From NCBI RefSeq assembly GCF_029338295.1, contig NZ_CP119791.1:1426001-1490000 (forward strand): DNA of 64,000 nucleotides, given 5' to 3'. The stretch comes from Haladaptatus sp. QDMS2 (GTDB taxonomy: Archaea; Halobacteriota; Halobacteria; Halobacteriales; Halococcaceae). A program made the translations under genes and the position numbers. This document shows positions 9,115 to 18,399 of this stretch, piece by piece (position 1 is the first letter of the stretch; every line of letters starts with the position of its first letter). Under the pieces are notes generated by a model, which was not told the origin of the DNA, searched no databases, and saw nothing but the letters and a program-made list of their open reading frames with translations.

Positions 9115-10413
9115 ATGTCCACGACACTACCCAAAGACCAAGAGGAGACTGACGAAGTGACAGACCAAGAACCAGAAACGGCGCTCGCCACCGCACGACG
9201 CCAGCTCAAGCAAGCGGCAGCACACCTCGACATCGACGAGAACATCGTCGAGCGGTTGAACCATCCAGCCCGCGTCCACCGCGTGGCCGTTCCCCTGGAG
9301 CGCGACGACGGCAGCCTCGAGGTATTCACTGGCTACCGCTCCCAGCACGACGCCGTTCGCGGCCCGTACAAAGGTGGGCTCCGCTTCCACCCGCACGTCA
9401 CCGAAGACGAGTGTATCGGCCTGTCGATGTGGATGACCTGGAAGTGCGCCGTGATGGACCTCCCGTTTGGCGGTGCCAAAGGTGGCGTCGTCGTGAACCC
9501 GAAGGAACTCTCCGACGACGAAAAGGAGCGCCTGACCCGGCGGTTCACCCAGGAACTGCGCGACTCAATCGGCCCGATGCAGGACATCCCTGCCCCGGAC
9601 ATGGGTACGGACGCCCAGACGATGGCGTGGATCATGGACGCCTACTCCATGCAGGAAGGCGAAACGACGCCCGGCGTCGTCACCGGCAAGCCGCCGGTCA
9701 TCGGCGGGTCCTACGGTCGTGAGGAGGCTCCCGGTCGCTCCGTCGCCATCATCACGCGCCTCGCGTGTGACTACTACGACATGCCCCTCTCCGACACGAC
9801 GGTCGCCGTGCAAGGCTTCGGGTCTGTTGGCGCGAACGCGGCGCGCCTCCTCGACTCGTGGGGTGCGAACGTGGTCGCGGTGAGCGACGTCAACGGCGCA
9901 ATCTACGACCCCGACGGCCTCGACACCCACGACGTGCCGACCCACGAGGAAGAACCGGAAGCGGTCATGAAGTACGACACGCCACAGAAACTCGAGAATC
10001 ACGAACTGCTCGAACTCAACGTGGACGTGCTCATCCCCGCCGCCATCGGTAACGTCCTCACCGAGGAGAACGCAGACAGGGTGAAAGCCGACCTCGTCAT
10101 CGAGGGGGCAAACGGCCCAACCACGACCGGTGCCGACCGGATTTTCGAAACGAAGGGTATCCAGGTCATCCCCGACATCCTCGCGAACGCGGGCGGTGTC
10201 ACCGTCTCCTACTTCGAGTGGCTCCAGGACATCAACCGCCGTCGCTGGTCGTTAGACCGCGTAAATGAGGAGCTAGAGACGGAGATGAACACGGCGTGGG
10301 AAAGTGTGCGAGAAGAGTTCGATTCGCGCGACGTGTCGTGGCGCGACGCTGCCTACATCGTTGGACTCAAGCGGATTGCTGAGGCGCATCAGGCACGCGG
10401 TGTGTGGCCGTAA
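9115..10413 (+). CDS. gdhB: glutamate dehydrogenase (Glu/Leu/Phe/Val dehydrogenase family)
   Basis: A 432-residue enzyme for reversible oxidative deamination of glutamate to 2-oxoglutarate and ammonia, linking carbon and nitrogen metabolism. The substrate-binding segment [10 protein letters not shown] carries the conserved Lys. [10 protein letters not shown] and IPAPDMGTD follow, then a Rossmann domain beginning [18 protein letters not shown]-terminal [19 protein letters not shown] is typical. The acidic N-terminal 20 residues are a haloarchaeal extension. The symbol is assigned by family only, since haloarchaea carry several paralogues and cofactor choice (NAD or NADP) cannot be read here. 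The upstream region has an unusual dyad and a structured leader. Confidence 0.93.
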   Translation: MSTTLPKDQEETDEVTDQEPETALATARRQLKQAAAHLDIDENIVERLNHPARVHRVAVPLERDDGSLEVFTGYRSQHDAVRGPYKGGLRFHPHVTEDECIGLSMWMTWKCAVMDLPFGGAKGGVVVNPKELSDDEKERLTRRFTQELRDSIGPMQDIPAPDMGTDAQTMAWIMDAYSMQEGETTPGVVTGKPPVIGGSYGREEAPGRSVAIITRLACDYYDMPLSDTTVAVQGFGSVGANAARLLDSWGANVVAVSDVNGAIYDPDGLDTHDVPTHEEEPEAVMKYDTPQKLENHELLELNVDVLIPAAIGNVLTEENADRVKADLVIEGANGPTTTGADRIFETKGIQVIPDILANAGGVTVSYFEWLQDINRRRWSLDRVNEELETEMNTAWESVREEFDSRDVSWRDAAYIVGLKRIAEAHQARGVWP

Positions 10414-10636
10414 CGCCGGGTTCCACGACTCGAATCCGATAGAACGCGGTGAATTTTACGAATTCTCGTTCTTCGAGGTCGCCGATGAGCTTCGGCGCCA
10501 AATCTGTTCCCCGCGCTTCCCCCTCGAGCAACCGCGGCAAGACACGCTGTTCCGCCTCTGACAGCTGGTCGTAATCGCAGACGGTTGCGTCGACGGGGAG
10601 GTTCTCCCGACGTTCGATGACGATTTTCAACGACAT
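10367..10636 (-). CDS. conserved small haloarchaeal protein, function unknown
   Basis: An 89-residue protein starting [19 protein letters not shown], with mixed charge and no signal or membrane segment. ATG 10636 lies just downstream (on this strand) of an AT-rich stretch. It is convergent with gdh and its last 47 bases lie inside the gdh 3' end. Coding is supported by protein-like wording through [18 protein letters not shown] and a [14 protein letters not shown] strand. Family not recognised. Confidence 0.6.
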   Translation of the reverse strand: MSLKIVIERRENLPVDATVCDYDQLSEAEQRVLPRLLEGEARGTDLAPKLIGDLEEREFVKFTAFYRIRVVEPGVTATHRVPDAPQQSA

Positions 10637-10719
10637 AGTACGTATGCTACTCGTTAACAGTCTACATACTCGTATATAATGATTGCGGCTAGAAAATATC
10701 TGAAAAGCGGTGGGAATCC

Positions 10720-12372
10720 CTACTCCGGGGCGGCGTCCTCGGGCGTCGAGCCGTCGAACACGGACGAGTCTGCGTACTCGTCGCGCAGCACCTTCTTGTC
10801 GAACTTCCCGGTCGCCGTCTTCGGAACCTCGTCGATGAACATGACGTCGTCTGGGACCCACCACTTCGGATACTCGTCCTCGATGAGCGCGAGCAAGTCG
10901 GCTTTCAGCGACTCCTTGTCAACGCCCTTCGCTGGGACGACGAACGCAACCGGGCGTTCCTGCCAGCGCTCGTGGGGAACGCCAATGACGGTGGCCTCTG
11001 CAACGTCATCGTTGGCCATCAGCGTGTTTTCCAGTTCGACCGAGGAAATCCACTCGCCACCGCTCTTGATGACGTCCTTCGCGCGGTCGACGATCTTCAT
11101 GTAGCCGTCTTCGTCGATAGTGACCACGTCGCCCGTCTTCAGATAGCCGTCCTCGAAGTCCTCCTCGTTGGCGTCGGGCCGCTTGAAGTACTCCTGGGTC
11201 ACGGTCGGGCCACGAACCCAGAGTTCGCCGAAGTCTTCGCCGTTCCACGGCACCTCGTCGCCGTCGTCGCCGACGACTCTGAACTCGATGCCGGGGACCA
11301 TCAGGCCCTGCGTCTTGCGCTTTGCCATGTACGTCTCGTCGTCTGCGTCTTCGAGTCCGGCTTTCATGTGGGCGACCGAGCCAATCGGCGACATCTCGGT
11401 CATCCCCCACGCGTGGAGCACCTCGATGCCTTGGTCTTCGAAGTAGCGAATCATCGCTTCGGGGGCCGCAGAGCCACCGATGATGACCTGGTCGAGCGAC
11501 GAAATGTCTGCGTCGTTCTCTTTGAGGTAGTCCATCAGGCCGAGCCACACCGTCGGCACGCCGGCGGTGATGGTGACGCCCTCTGCTTCGATGAGTTTCG
11601 CGAGGTCTTCCGGGCTTGGCGATGGGCCGGGATAGACGTGTTTCGCGCCCGCGGCCGTCGTCGAGAAGGGAAGCCCCCACGCGTTGACGTGGAACATCGG
11701 GACGACGGGCATCAACACGTCCGAGTCGTCCATGCCGAGGCCCTGCGGCGTGAGCGACATCAGCGTGTGCGCCCAGAGCATCTTCTGTGTGTACTCGACG
11801 CCCTTTGGCTTGCCCGTCGTCCCCGAGGTGTAACACATGCCCGCTGGCTGGTCTTCTGAGAGAACCGGCCAGTCGTACTCCGTGTCGTGGCCCTCGATGA
11901 ACGACTCGTAGTCGACGACGTTGTCCAGATTCGTGTCCGGGACTTCCGAGTCCATGACGATGAACTGAGAGACGCCGTCGAACTCACTCGCGCCCGTCGC
12001 TGCACCTTCGAGCTTCGGGAGCAGGGAGGCGTCGACGAAAATCAACTGGTCGTCTGCGTTCTCGACGATGTACTGGATGTGTTCGTCGGGGAGCAGTGGG
12101 TTGATGGTGTGGAGTTGGGCACCGACGGTCGGAATCCCGAAGTACGTCTCGAAGTGCCGGTGGTGATTCCAACAGAAGGTGGCGACGCGGTCTCCTTGCT
12201 CGATGCCCGCCGCTTCCATCGCATGAGCAAGTTGCGCGGTCCGCCCGGCGAACTCAGTGTACGTGTAGCGCTCGATACCGCGATTCGTCCGGGAGACTAT
12301 TTCCCGGTCGGGATACATCTTTTCTGCGCGCCACAGGAACGGTCGAAGGGTCATGTCTGTTCCGCCTGGCAT
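10720..12372 (-). CDS. acyl-CoA synthetase (AMP-forming, long/medium-chain fatty-acid CoA ligase)
   Basis: A 550-residue ANL-superfamily ligase that activates a carboxylic acid to its CoA thioester through an acyl-adenylate. The P-loop-like A3 motif is CYTSGTTGKPKGVEYT. A5-type GWAMTEMSP-like wording is HAWGMTEMSP. A8 is DGYLKTGDVVTIDEDGYM, and A10 ends PKTATGKFDKK, where the Lys is catalytic. A second ATG at 12354 (MTLRPFLWRAEKM) is an alternative start. It could feed the acyl-CoA dehydrogenase at 4075-5220. Substrate chain length is not known. Confidence 0.92.
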   Translation of the reverse strand: MPGGTDMTLRPFLWRAEKMYPDREIVSRTNRGIERYTYTEFAGRTAQLAHAMEAAGIEQGDRVATFCWNHHRHFETYFGIPTVGAQLHTINPLLPDEHIQYIVENADDQLIFVDASLLPKLEGAATGASEFDGVSQFIVMDSEVPDTNLDNVVDYESFIEGHDTEYDWPVLSEDQPAGMCYTSGTTGKPKGVEYTQKMLWAHTLMSLTPQGLGMDDSDVLMPVVPMFHVNAWGLPFSTTAAGAKHVYPGPSPSPEDLAKLIEAEGVTITAGVPTVWLGLMDYLKENDADISSLDQVIIGGSAAPEAMIRYFEDQGIEVLHAWGMTEMSPIGSVAHMKAGLEDADDETYMAKRKTQGLMVPGIEFRVVGDDGDEVPWNGEDFGELWVRGPTVTQEYFKRPDANEEDFEDGYLKTGDVVTIDEDGYMKIVDRAKDVIKSGGEWISSVELENTLMANDDVAEATVIGVPHERWQERPVAFVVPAKGVDKESLKADLLALIEDEYPKWWVPDDVMFIDEVPKTATGKFDKKVLRDEYADSSVFDGSTPEDAAPE

Positions 12373-12505
12373 ACGTCATCAACAGTGCCGCCTCCTTATG
12401 ATTCTTGTTACCACGACACCAGTGCCATCGCGGCGCAAGACATTAATATTCTAACACATAGTCCCACCACTAAGAATATCAAGACCTGCGACATATGTGA
12501 TTTGT

Positions 12506-13276
12506 ATGGACAGGAGAATGTTTCTCGGAATTACAGCAGGTGTCGGACTCGCGTCCCTCGCAGGGTGTGGGTCCGTCCTCGCGTCGGTCCCCGCCCCGGA
12601 AGTATCAAAGGACAAACTCGAAGCGGGCGGGTGGGAACTCATTGACGAACGCGATGGCAATCTGTTCACCGAACGCTACAGCGGGGCGACGGTTTCTGCG
12701 GCCGCGCACACGCTCACTTTCGAGGACCGGGCACTCGCAGACACGTTGGCAGAGCGAACGCTCGACACCGTCGACGCCCAGATGGCGGTGTTCTTCGCCG
12801 GTCGCGTCGACTTCTCCCCTGACCTGGACGACCTCCCGGCTGCTGTCGGGCGAAAGGAAGTCATGGAGCAGGTGAAACAGAACGCGAAAGCCGACTTCGA
12901 AACGCGCCTCGAGGACGCCGGCCTCACCGATATCTCGGAGGGCGAAGCCACGACGTTCACCCCCGACACCGGTGAAACTGGCGAACTCGTCGAGTACACC
13001 GCACGCTTCCCGTTCGAGGGGTTCACCTTCGACGTGACGACGGAGAAATCGGTCGCTATCTCGGGCGGCGACATCGCGATTACCGGTTGGCTCGCAATCT
13101 GGCACCACGGCGATTCGACGCTCGTCGCGGGTGGCGCGGCTCCAGCCGAAAACTACGCTGAATCTCTGACCGAAGAACTCTCCTCGGGTGTGAGCGTCAC
13201 CGTGGACATCGACCTCGGACTGGAACCAGACGCCTACCGCGAGGAAATCTTCGCGCTCATGCGCTCGGTCAGATAG
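12506..13276 (+). CDS. Tat-exported lipoprotein, unknown function
   Basis: A 256-residue protein with a twin-arginine signal (MDRRMFLGITAG) and a lipobox (LAGC), predicting Tat export and lipid anchoring at Cys on the outer face of the membrane. The mature part is beta/alpha with many acidic residues and one repeated feature: long strands alternating with charged helices (TLTFEDRALADTLAERTLD). ATG 12506 is preferred over GTG 12497 because it sits directly before the RR motif. Overlaps the convergent methyltransferase by 8 bp. Family not recognised. Confidence 0.75.
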   Translation: MDRRMFLGITAGVGLASLAGCGSVLASVPAPEVSKDKLEAGGWELIDERDGNLFTERYSGATVSAAAHTLTFEDRALADTLAERTLDTVDAQMAVFFAGRVDFSPDLDDLPAAVGRKEVMEQVKQNAKADFETRLEDAGLTDISEGEATTFTPDTGETGELVEYTARFPFEGFTFDVTTEKSVAISGGDIAITGWLAIWHHGDSTLVAGGAAPAENYAESLTEELSSGVSVTVDIDLGLEPDAYREEIFALMRSVR

Positions 13277-13934
13277 TTCGATAGCTCACGGCGATGCCCT
13301 CACCGACCGGCATCACCGCCGTCTCGAACGCCGGGTCCGTTCGAACCGTTTCGAGGTAGTCCGCGATTCCCTTCGTCTCTGCGTTCATCTCTGGGTCGCC
13401 GCCTTCCGCCCACGCGAGCAGTTTGTCGAAGTCCTGGACGCCCGAGGTCATCGCGTTGTCCGCGACGACCACGCCGCCGGGTGCGACCTTGTCTCGAACC
13501 GCCGCGAACGCCTCTGCGTACCGGTCTTTTTCGTTATCGATGAGCACCACGTCGAACGGGCCGTCGTAGTCGTCTACGATGTCGATGGCGTCGCCGTGCT
13601 CGAATCGAGCGCGAGTGGCGAAGCCGCGGCGGTCGAAGTACTCCCGGGCCCGGTCGAGTTCGCCCTCGTCGATTTCGGTGAGGACGAGTTCGCCCGTCTC
13701 GGGTAGCGCGCGGGCGAACCAGTACGCCGAGTACCCGAATCCCGACCCGAACTCGAAGACGCGTTCTGCGCCCACCATGGTGGCGAGCACCTGAAGCCAG
13801 CCGCCGACTTCGGGGCCGACGGTCGGAAAGCCGATTTCCTCGCCGTAGGTGTCCATCTCGACGAGGATGTCGTCGGGTTCGGGGCCGAGCGCGCGGACGA
13901 AGCGGGCCGTCTCATCGGGGACGAGTTCCGTCAT
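13269..13934 (-). CDS. class I SAM-dependent O-methyltransferase
   Basis: A 221-residue methyltransferase of the caffeoyl-CoA/catechol O-methyltransferase-like group. The SAM motif I is VFEFGSGFGYSAYW, with an acidic residue after the next strand (LTEIDEG) and the family motif DVVLIDNEKDRY, whose Asp would bind the divalent metal. A C-terminal VVADNAMTSG strand follows. The substrate is unknown. Transcribed ahead of nothing on its own strand; convergent with the lipoprotein. Confidence 0.85.
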   Translation of the reverse strand: MTELVPDETARFVRALGPEPDDILVEMDTYGEEIGFPTVGPEVGGWLQVLATMVGAERVFEFGSGFGYSAYWFARALPETGELVLTEIDEGELDRAREYFDRRGFATRARFEHGDAIDIVDDYDGPFDVVLIDNEKDRYAEAFAAVRDKVAPGGVVVADNAMTSGVQDFDKLLAWAEGGDPEMNAETKGIADYLETVRTDPAFETAVMPVGEGIAVSYRTI

Positions 13935-13968
13935 GGACAGAAGTTCACCCTCCAGCGTGAAAACGCTT

Positions 13969-14922
13969 CTAGCGGTTCCGTCCGACCGGGAACTTGATGC
14001 GCTCTGGGTGTTCGTTGAACGCGACGAGGATGCGCTTGTAGAGTTCGTTTTTCACCCGCTGGCCCTGGCGAGGATGGGTGAGGTAGCGCAGGCGGAGGTC
14101 CACCCACGATTCCTGCTGGCGGATGTTGACCGTTGGGCGGTCCCTGACTTCGAGTTCGACCGGCGTTTCCGCGAGTTTCCGTCGGTAGTTCGCGATGTGT
14201 TCTGCCATCTCGTCGCCAAGGTAGTCGTCTGCGACCTCGGTGAGCAGCGATTCCGCGAAGTCCATGTCCGTCTCGAAGGCGACCTGCACCGAGAGTTCGT
14301 TCCAGACGTGGGGAAACCCTTCCCACGAGTAGTTGTGGACGTGCGAGGACAGCACCACGCTGTTAGGCAGGGTGATGATTCGCCCAGAGGGTTGGTTCGA
14401 GGAGACGAGTTCGCCGTTTATCTCCCAGAGCGTTGTGATGAAGAAGTCCACCGCGACCACGTCGCCTTTCGACCCCTCGATTTCCACCCGGTCGCCCACC
14501 TGATAGGGTCGTTTGACCATGATGTAGAACCAGCCGATGAAGGAAAACAGCGGTTGCTGGAGGGCGAACGTGATGGCGAACCCGACCACGCCGAGCGAGA
14601 CGAGCAGACCGACCCACTGCTCGGTGATGATGGCAAACGCGGAGACGAGCGCGAACAGGATGAACGCGAGTCGCACCACGTTGCGAATGTCGTGTTGCCG
14701 TCTGCGGTCTGCGAAGCGGGCGACGACGAACCGACTCGTGAACAGGTAGAGGCCGTAGGCGAGAAAGGCGATGGCCAGCGCAGAAAGCGTCTTTGCGACG
14801 ACGACGGTCACCTGGAAGCCGCTCAGGACGAACTCGTCTGCCGGCAAACTGTTTACGAACGCCGCGAGGAACGAAAAGAGCCCCGTCAACAGGAACGACG
14901 CGAGTACGAGCGGACGTTTCAC
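13969..14922 (-). CDS. small-conductance mechanosensitive channel (MscS family)
   Basis: A 317-residue membrane protein with four hydrophobic segments at the N-terminus (first about residues 1-23). The MscS pore-lining helix region (GVVGFAITFALQQPLFSFIG) follows, then the beta domain beginning YQVGDRVEIEGSKGDVVAVDFF, which is the family hallmark. A cytoplasmic domain closes the protein. MscS channels relieve turgor on osmotic downshock, relevant to a halophile. Confidence 0.9.
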   Translation of the reverse strand: MKRPLVLASFLLTGLFSFLAAFVNSLPADEFVLSGFQVTVVVAKTLSALAIAFLAYGLYLFTSRFVVARFADRRRQHDIRNVVRLAFILFALVSAFAIITEQWVGLLVSLGVVGFAITFALQQPLFSFIGWFYIMVKRPYQVGDRVEIEGSKGDVVAVDFFITTLWEINGELVSSNQPSGRIITLPNSVVLSSHVHNYSWEGFPHVWNELSVQVAFETDMDFAESLLTEVADDYLGDEMAEHIANYRRKLAETPVELEVRDRPTVNIRQQESWVDLRLRYLTHPRQGQRVKNELYKRILVAFNEHPERIKFPVGRNR

Positions 14923-15074
14923 GCTCAGACAGTGTCACCCCGACAGTAAAATCATTGTCCACCCGTGTCACGCACGATTTTCCATGAGACGACGACCCTA
15001 GACAACCACTACCATAATTATCAATTCTGCGATAGGTTTATCACTGGCCGCGTATTTGGCATCCAGCACAGACA

Positions 15075-15293
15075 ATGGAAGCACTCGAAACACTCTCCAC
15101 GGTGTCGCTCCTCGGCGTGGCCCTCGCGGTCATCGGGGAATTCGCGGGAATGCAGTTTGCGACGGTTACAGGGCTTGCGGCGTTCGCGCTCGCCCTCGTC
15201 GCTTTGTTCGCAGTCATGACGTTCCACCTCGCTCGTGCGACGGCAAACTGGGGACAGACTGGAGACCACCTGGTCGACCCGCTGTTCAAGTAA
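15075..15293 (+). CDS. small two-helix membrane protein, unknown function
   Basis: A 72-residue protein with two hydrophobic segments (SLLGVALAVIGEFAGMQFA and TGLAAFALALVALFAVMTF) and a short polar tail. Preceded by an AT-rich block with TAGGTTTATC near 15032, a plausible TATA region about 40 bp before the start. Family not recognised. Confidence 0.6.
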   Translation: MEALETLSTVSLLGVALAVIGEFAGMQFATVTGLAAFALALVALFAVMTFHLARATANWGQTGDHLVDPLFK

Positions 15294-15338
15294 ATAGTCC
15301 AGATTTTTGATTGATACTCGACGTTCACGAGCGACAGC

Positions 15339-16436
15339 TCACTTCTCCCCGGCGTCGATTTTCATCCCGGCCGCGACGAGCGCATTTTCGAACGAGCCGA
15401 ACGTCCGATGGTACTGGTAGAGCGCGAACGTTCCGCGTGCGGTCACATCCGCTTCAGCCGGCACGCGCCCGAGGCGGTCAGCGAGCCCAGTGAGGGCGGC
15501 GAGGAGTTTCGGCTCCTCGACCTGCCAGTCCGTCGCCCCGACTGTTATCGACCGGTCGAACGCCGACTCGACATGGACGCCGTGTTCGTTGCTGGTGAGG
15601 CGAGTCCGCATCGCCGTGACGTGTCGCTCCATCGGGGTGAGGTCTGCCCGGATGAGGTCGAGTTGCGACTGGTGGTCTGCGAGACACCCCGCACACAGCA
15701 CGATGTCCTCGAACCCAGTTTTCGCGAGCGCCTTCGACCCGGGCGACTGACAGGCCACACAGGTTGCAGCCCGGGTCACGGCCGTCGGTTCTTCTGCGTC
15801 TTCGATTCCCATCCGAACGCGGTCGAGCGTCGTCTCTGCTTCACGGTAGGTCCGCAGTGCCTCGCGGTAGTTGCTCCGCGAGAACTGGTGGTCCGCCGCT
15901 TCGACGAGCGTCGCCGCGTTCTCGATGCCGTGTCTGAGCCGTCTTCGCATCGCGTCGAGCGCGAGTACGGCGCGTTCGTGGTCCAATTGCCCGACCAGCG
16001 TCGCGAGCGCATCTGCGAGGTGCCCATCCTCGACGACCGCCCGAGCGTCGAGAAACCAGTGTTTCGCCCGTTTCAGTTCCTCACCGGCGGCAAGCGGCGC
16101 ACCCTCGGTCCGACGCTCGTCCGCCCGGGCGACGTGCTTGCGTCCGGCTTCGACGTACGCACCCATCTCCGTGGCGCAGGCCGTTTCGAGCGTTTCGTGG
16201 CGTTGAGAAAGGGCGGCGATTCGCGCGTCGAATTCTCCTGCCGCGGTGCCCTCGGCGCGTTCTGCGAGGCGTTTTGCCCGTCGGTAGTGACGGAGCGCCG
16301 CCGTGAATTCGTCGCGGGCGGTGGCGAACTCGCCACGTGAGAGTGACGCAGTCGCCGTCGCTGCATGGCGCTCTGCTCGCTGTCGCAGGCGGTCGAGGTC
16401 GGTTTCACTCCCCGGGTCCACTCGCTCTCGCCCCAT
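15339..16436 (-). CDS. helical-repeat protein with zinc finger and homing-endonuclease-associated repeat
   Basis: 365 residues in three parts. Residues 1-210 form alpha-helical hairpins with TPR-like wording (FATARDEFTAALRHYRRAKR, then REALRTYREAETTLDR). Cys226, Cys229, Cys248 and Cys251 form a treble-clef-like CxxC...CxxC zinc site. The C-terminus (about 310-355: LLAALTGLADRLGRVPAEAD, then the YHRTFGSFENALVAAG segment) matches the HNH-associated repeat (PF18780 type), a small DNA-binding helical module. No HNH nuclease motif is seen, so a DNA-binding or scaffold role is more likely than endonuclease activity. Confidence 0.7.
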   Translation of the reverse strand: MGRERVDPGSETDLDRLRQRAERHAATATASLSRGEFATARDEFTAALRHYRRAKRLAERAEGTAAGEFDARIAALSQRHETLETACATEMGAYVEAGRKHVARADERRTEGAPLAAGEELKRAKHWFLDARAVVEDGHLADALATLVGQLDHERAVLALDAMRRRLRHGIENAATLVEAADHQFSRSNYREALRTYREAETTLDRVRMGIEDAEEPTAVTRAATCVACQSPGSKALAKTGFEDIVLCAGCLADHQSQLDLIRADLTPMERHVTAMRTRLTSNEHGVHVESAFDRSITVGATDWQVEEPKLLAALTGLADRLGRVPAEADVTARGTFALYQYHRTFGSFENALVAAGMKIDAGEK

Positions 16437-16477
16437 CCGAACGTATTGGAAGTCTTACAGTGTTAATCTTTCCCACA

Positions 16478-17458
16478 CTACAGGAACGACCGCTCGCGGA
16501 AGTAGACGACGAGGAGGAGCGTCATGAGGAACATCCCGAACAGGACGGCGGGATAGGCGTAGGGCCACGCGAGTTCGGGCATGTTGAGGTCGCTCCCGGT
16601 GATGTTCATCCCGTACAGTCCCGTCACGAGCGTGAGTGGCAGGACGATGGTGGCGACGACGGTGAGCGTCTTCATCACGTCGTTGGTCGATTGTGACAGG
16701 ACGTTGAGATAGATGTCGCGCGCGCCGCTCGCGAGGTCGCGGTAGGTCTCGATGAGGTCGACCACCTGAACGATGTGGTCGTACACGTCGCGGTAGTACT
16801 TCTCCGTCGGTTGTTGAATCTGCTTTGGGTCGCCCCGGGCGAGCAGACCAATGGCCTCCCGAGAGGGCCAGGCGAGCTTTCGAAACGAGAGCAGGTCGCG
16901 GCGAACCGCGTTGATGGCTTCGAGCGTGTCGATGTTCGTAGAGGACGTCACCTCGTCTTCGATAGCCTCGATCTGGTCTTCGAGTTGGTCGAGCACGTCG
17001 AAGTAGCCGTCCACGATGCCGTCGATGACGCGGTAGGCGGTGAAGTCCGGGCCCTGCTGGAGGAGGCGTTCGTCCTCGCGGAGGACGGCCTCCCACGTGT
17101 TGTCGATGGCCTTGATTTTCCCCGTCGAGAGCGTCACCACCCAGTCGTCGCCCATGTAGACGCCGACTGGAATGTCCCGAATCTCCTCGCTGAACGTCGT
17201 CTCTCCTTTCCGGAGTCGAGCCGTCTTCACGAGGACGAAGGTGTATTTGCGAAACTCCTCGGTCTTCGGGCGCACGTCGTTGATGAGGTCCTCGACGGTC
17301 AGGGGATGTATCTCGAAGGCCGCTGTCACCGACAGCATCTCCTGTTCGTCTGCCTCCGTTGCCCGCACCCACGTCGTGCCGTGTGCGGCTTTCGCTTCCT
17401 CGATGTCGTCGTGGTGGGTGATTTCGCTGTCTGCGAAGACGATGGCTTCGACGGTCAT
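16478..17458 (-). CDS. corA: CorA-family magnesium/cobalt channel
   Basis: A 326-residue CorA protein with a large cytoplasmic alpha/beta domain and long helices. The signature YGMN (in LYGMNITGSDLN) lies in the loop after the first of two C-terminal membrane helices (MKTLTVVATIVLPLTLVTGL and YPAVLFGMFLMTLLLVVYF). GMN forms the selectivity filter of Mg2+ channels in this family. Its ATG overlaps the TGA of a 54-residue membrane protein upstream (ATGA), so the two are co-translated. Confidence 0.92.
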   Translation of the reverse strand: MTVEAIVFADSEITHHDDIEEAKAAHGTTWVRATEADEQEMLSVTAAFEIHPLTVEDLINDVRPKTEEFRKYTFVLVKTARLRKGETTFSEEIRDIPVGVYMGDDWVVTLSTGKIKAIDNTWEAVLREDERLLQQGPDFTAYRVIDGIVDGYFDVLDQLEDQIEAIEDEVTSSTNIDTLEAINAVRRDLLSFRKLAWPSREAIGLLARGDPKQIQQPTEKYYRDVYDHIVQVVDLIETYRDLASGARDIYLNVLSQSTNDVMKTLTVVATIVLPLTLVTGLYGMNITGSDLNMPELAWPYAYPAVLFGMFLMTLLLVVYFRERSFL

Positions 17459-17619
17459 GTGTTCACCCCGTCTATCCAGCTAATCGAAAGCAGGGTGATG
17501 CCGACCATCACGCCCGTGAGTGAGAGTTCGCGCCCGGGATAGGGGGCGAGGACCCCGATGGCGTACCCAACGAGGCTGAGAGCGGTAATCGCGAACCCAG
17601 CCCCCAGTACGGTGTTCAT
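17455..17619 (-). CDS. 54-residue two-helix membrane protein coupled to CorA
   Basis: A short gene with a complete frame, ATG 17619 to TGA at 17455-17457. The stop overlaps the corA start by the ATGA junction, the usual mark of translational coupling. The product has two hydrophobic segments (GAGFAITALSLVGYAIGVLA and TGVMVGITLLSISWI) separated by PYPGRELS. The family is not recognised. Coupling suggests a role with the channel, but that is inference. Confidence 0.6.
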   Translation of the reverse strand: MNTVLGAGFAITALSLVGYAIGVLAPYPGRELSLTGVMVGITLLSISWIDGVNT

Positions 17620-17685
17620 ATACTCCGTGACACAGGCCCACAGGAAAAGGGTTACCGCGCAGGACAGCCGCGGTGCCAGCCCGGT

Positions 17686-18339
17686 TCAGTGCTGGATGCC
17701 CGAAATCAACTGGTCGACGCGCTCCTGTTCGCCGTCGATTTGTTGTGGGTAGACGGCGAGGCCGATGACGAAGTCCTCGCCGTCTGCGACGGGTTCGGTG
17801 ACGTGGATGAATACGTCCACGCTCTCGCCGCCTTGCACCTCGGCTTTGGCGCTGAACTTCGTCACGGTTCGCGACTGGCCGAGCATCTGGACGGAGCGTT
17901 CGCCCTCCTCCTGTACGTCGTTCAGGCCGTCGTAGGCCGACTGGAGTTGCATGACGAACTCACGGGCGGTCCACTCGCCGACCGGATTGAACGTCTTGCC
18001 AGCGATGTCAACCTGCGGCGTCGAGAGGACGATGAATCGCGCGAGTTCCTGTTCGCCGAGCACCGGGAGACTCACGCTGCGTTTGTACTCCTGGATGTGG
18101 TTGGTCACGATGACCTCTCGCTCCTGGCCCGCAACCGAGAACGTTCGCTCGATTTCCTGTTCACCCGACGCGTCCGGAGCCTTCTCGTAGCCTGACTCCT
18201 CCAGTGATGCCTCGGAGACGGTCGCCGTCTCGGCAGAAAACTCGAGTGCTTCCGACCCTGTCAAAAATCCAATACAACCACTGAGCGCACCAACTGCCCC
18301 CATGGACAGCATGGCAAGTGCTCTACGTCTACGTATCAT
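17686..18339 (-). CDS. DUF6517-like lipoprotein
   Basis: A 217-residue exported lipoprotein with an Arg-rich start (MIRRRRALAMLS), a hydrophobic core and a lipobox (LSGC). The mature part matches the haloarchaeal DUF6517 pattern: TVSEASLEESGYEKAPDASG, then an IERTFSVAGQEREVIVTNHI strand and EYKRSVSL, ending near QQIDGEQERVDQLISGIQH. Function unknown. The start at 18339 is chosen because it places the basic n-region directly before the core; ATG 18369 and an upstream start at 18390 are possible. Confidence 0.75.
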   Translation of the reverse strand: MIRRRRALAMLSMGAVGALSGCIGFLTGSEALEFSAETATVSEASLEESGYEKAPDASGEQEIERTFSVAGQEREVIVTNHIQEYKRSVSLPVLGEQELARFIVLSTPQVDIAGKTFNPVGEWTAREFVMQLQSAYDGLNDVQEEGERSVQMLGQSRTVTKFSAKAEVQGGESVDVFIHVTEPVADGEDFVIGLAVYPQQIDGEQERVDQLISGIQH

Positions 18340-18399
18340 ACGTTGTGGGCGTCTACCCCCTTCTGACATATAAGTCCCGTGGCCGACCAATCAGAAACC

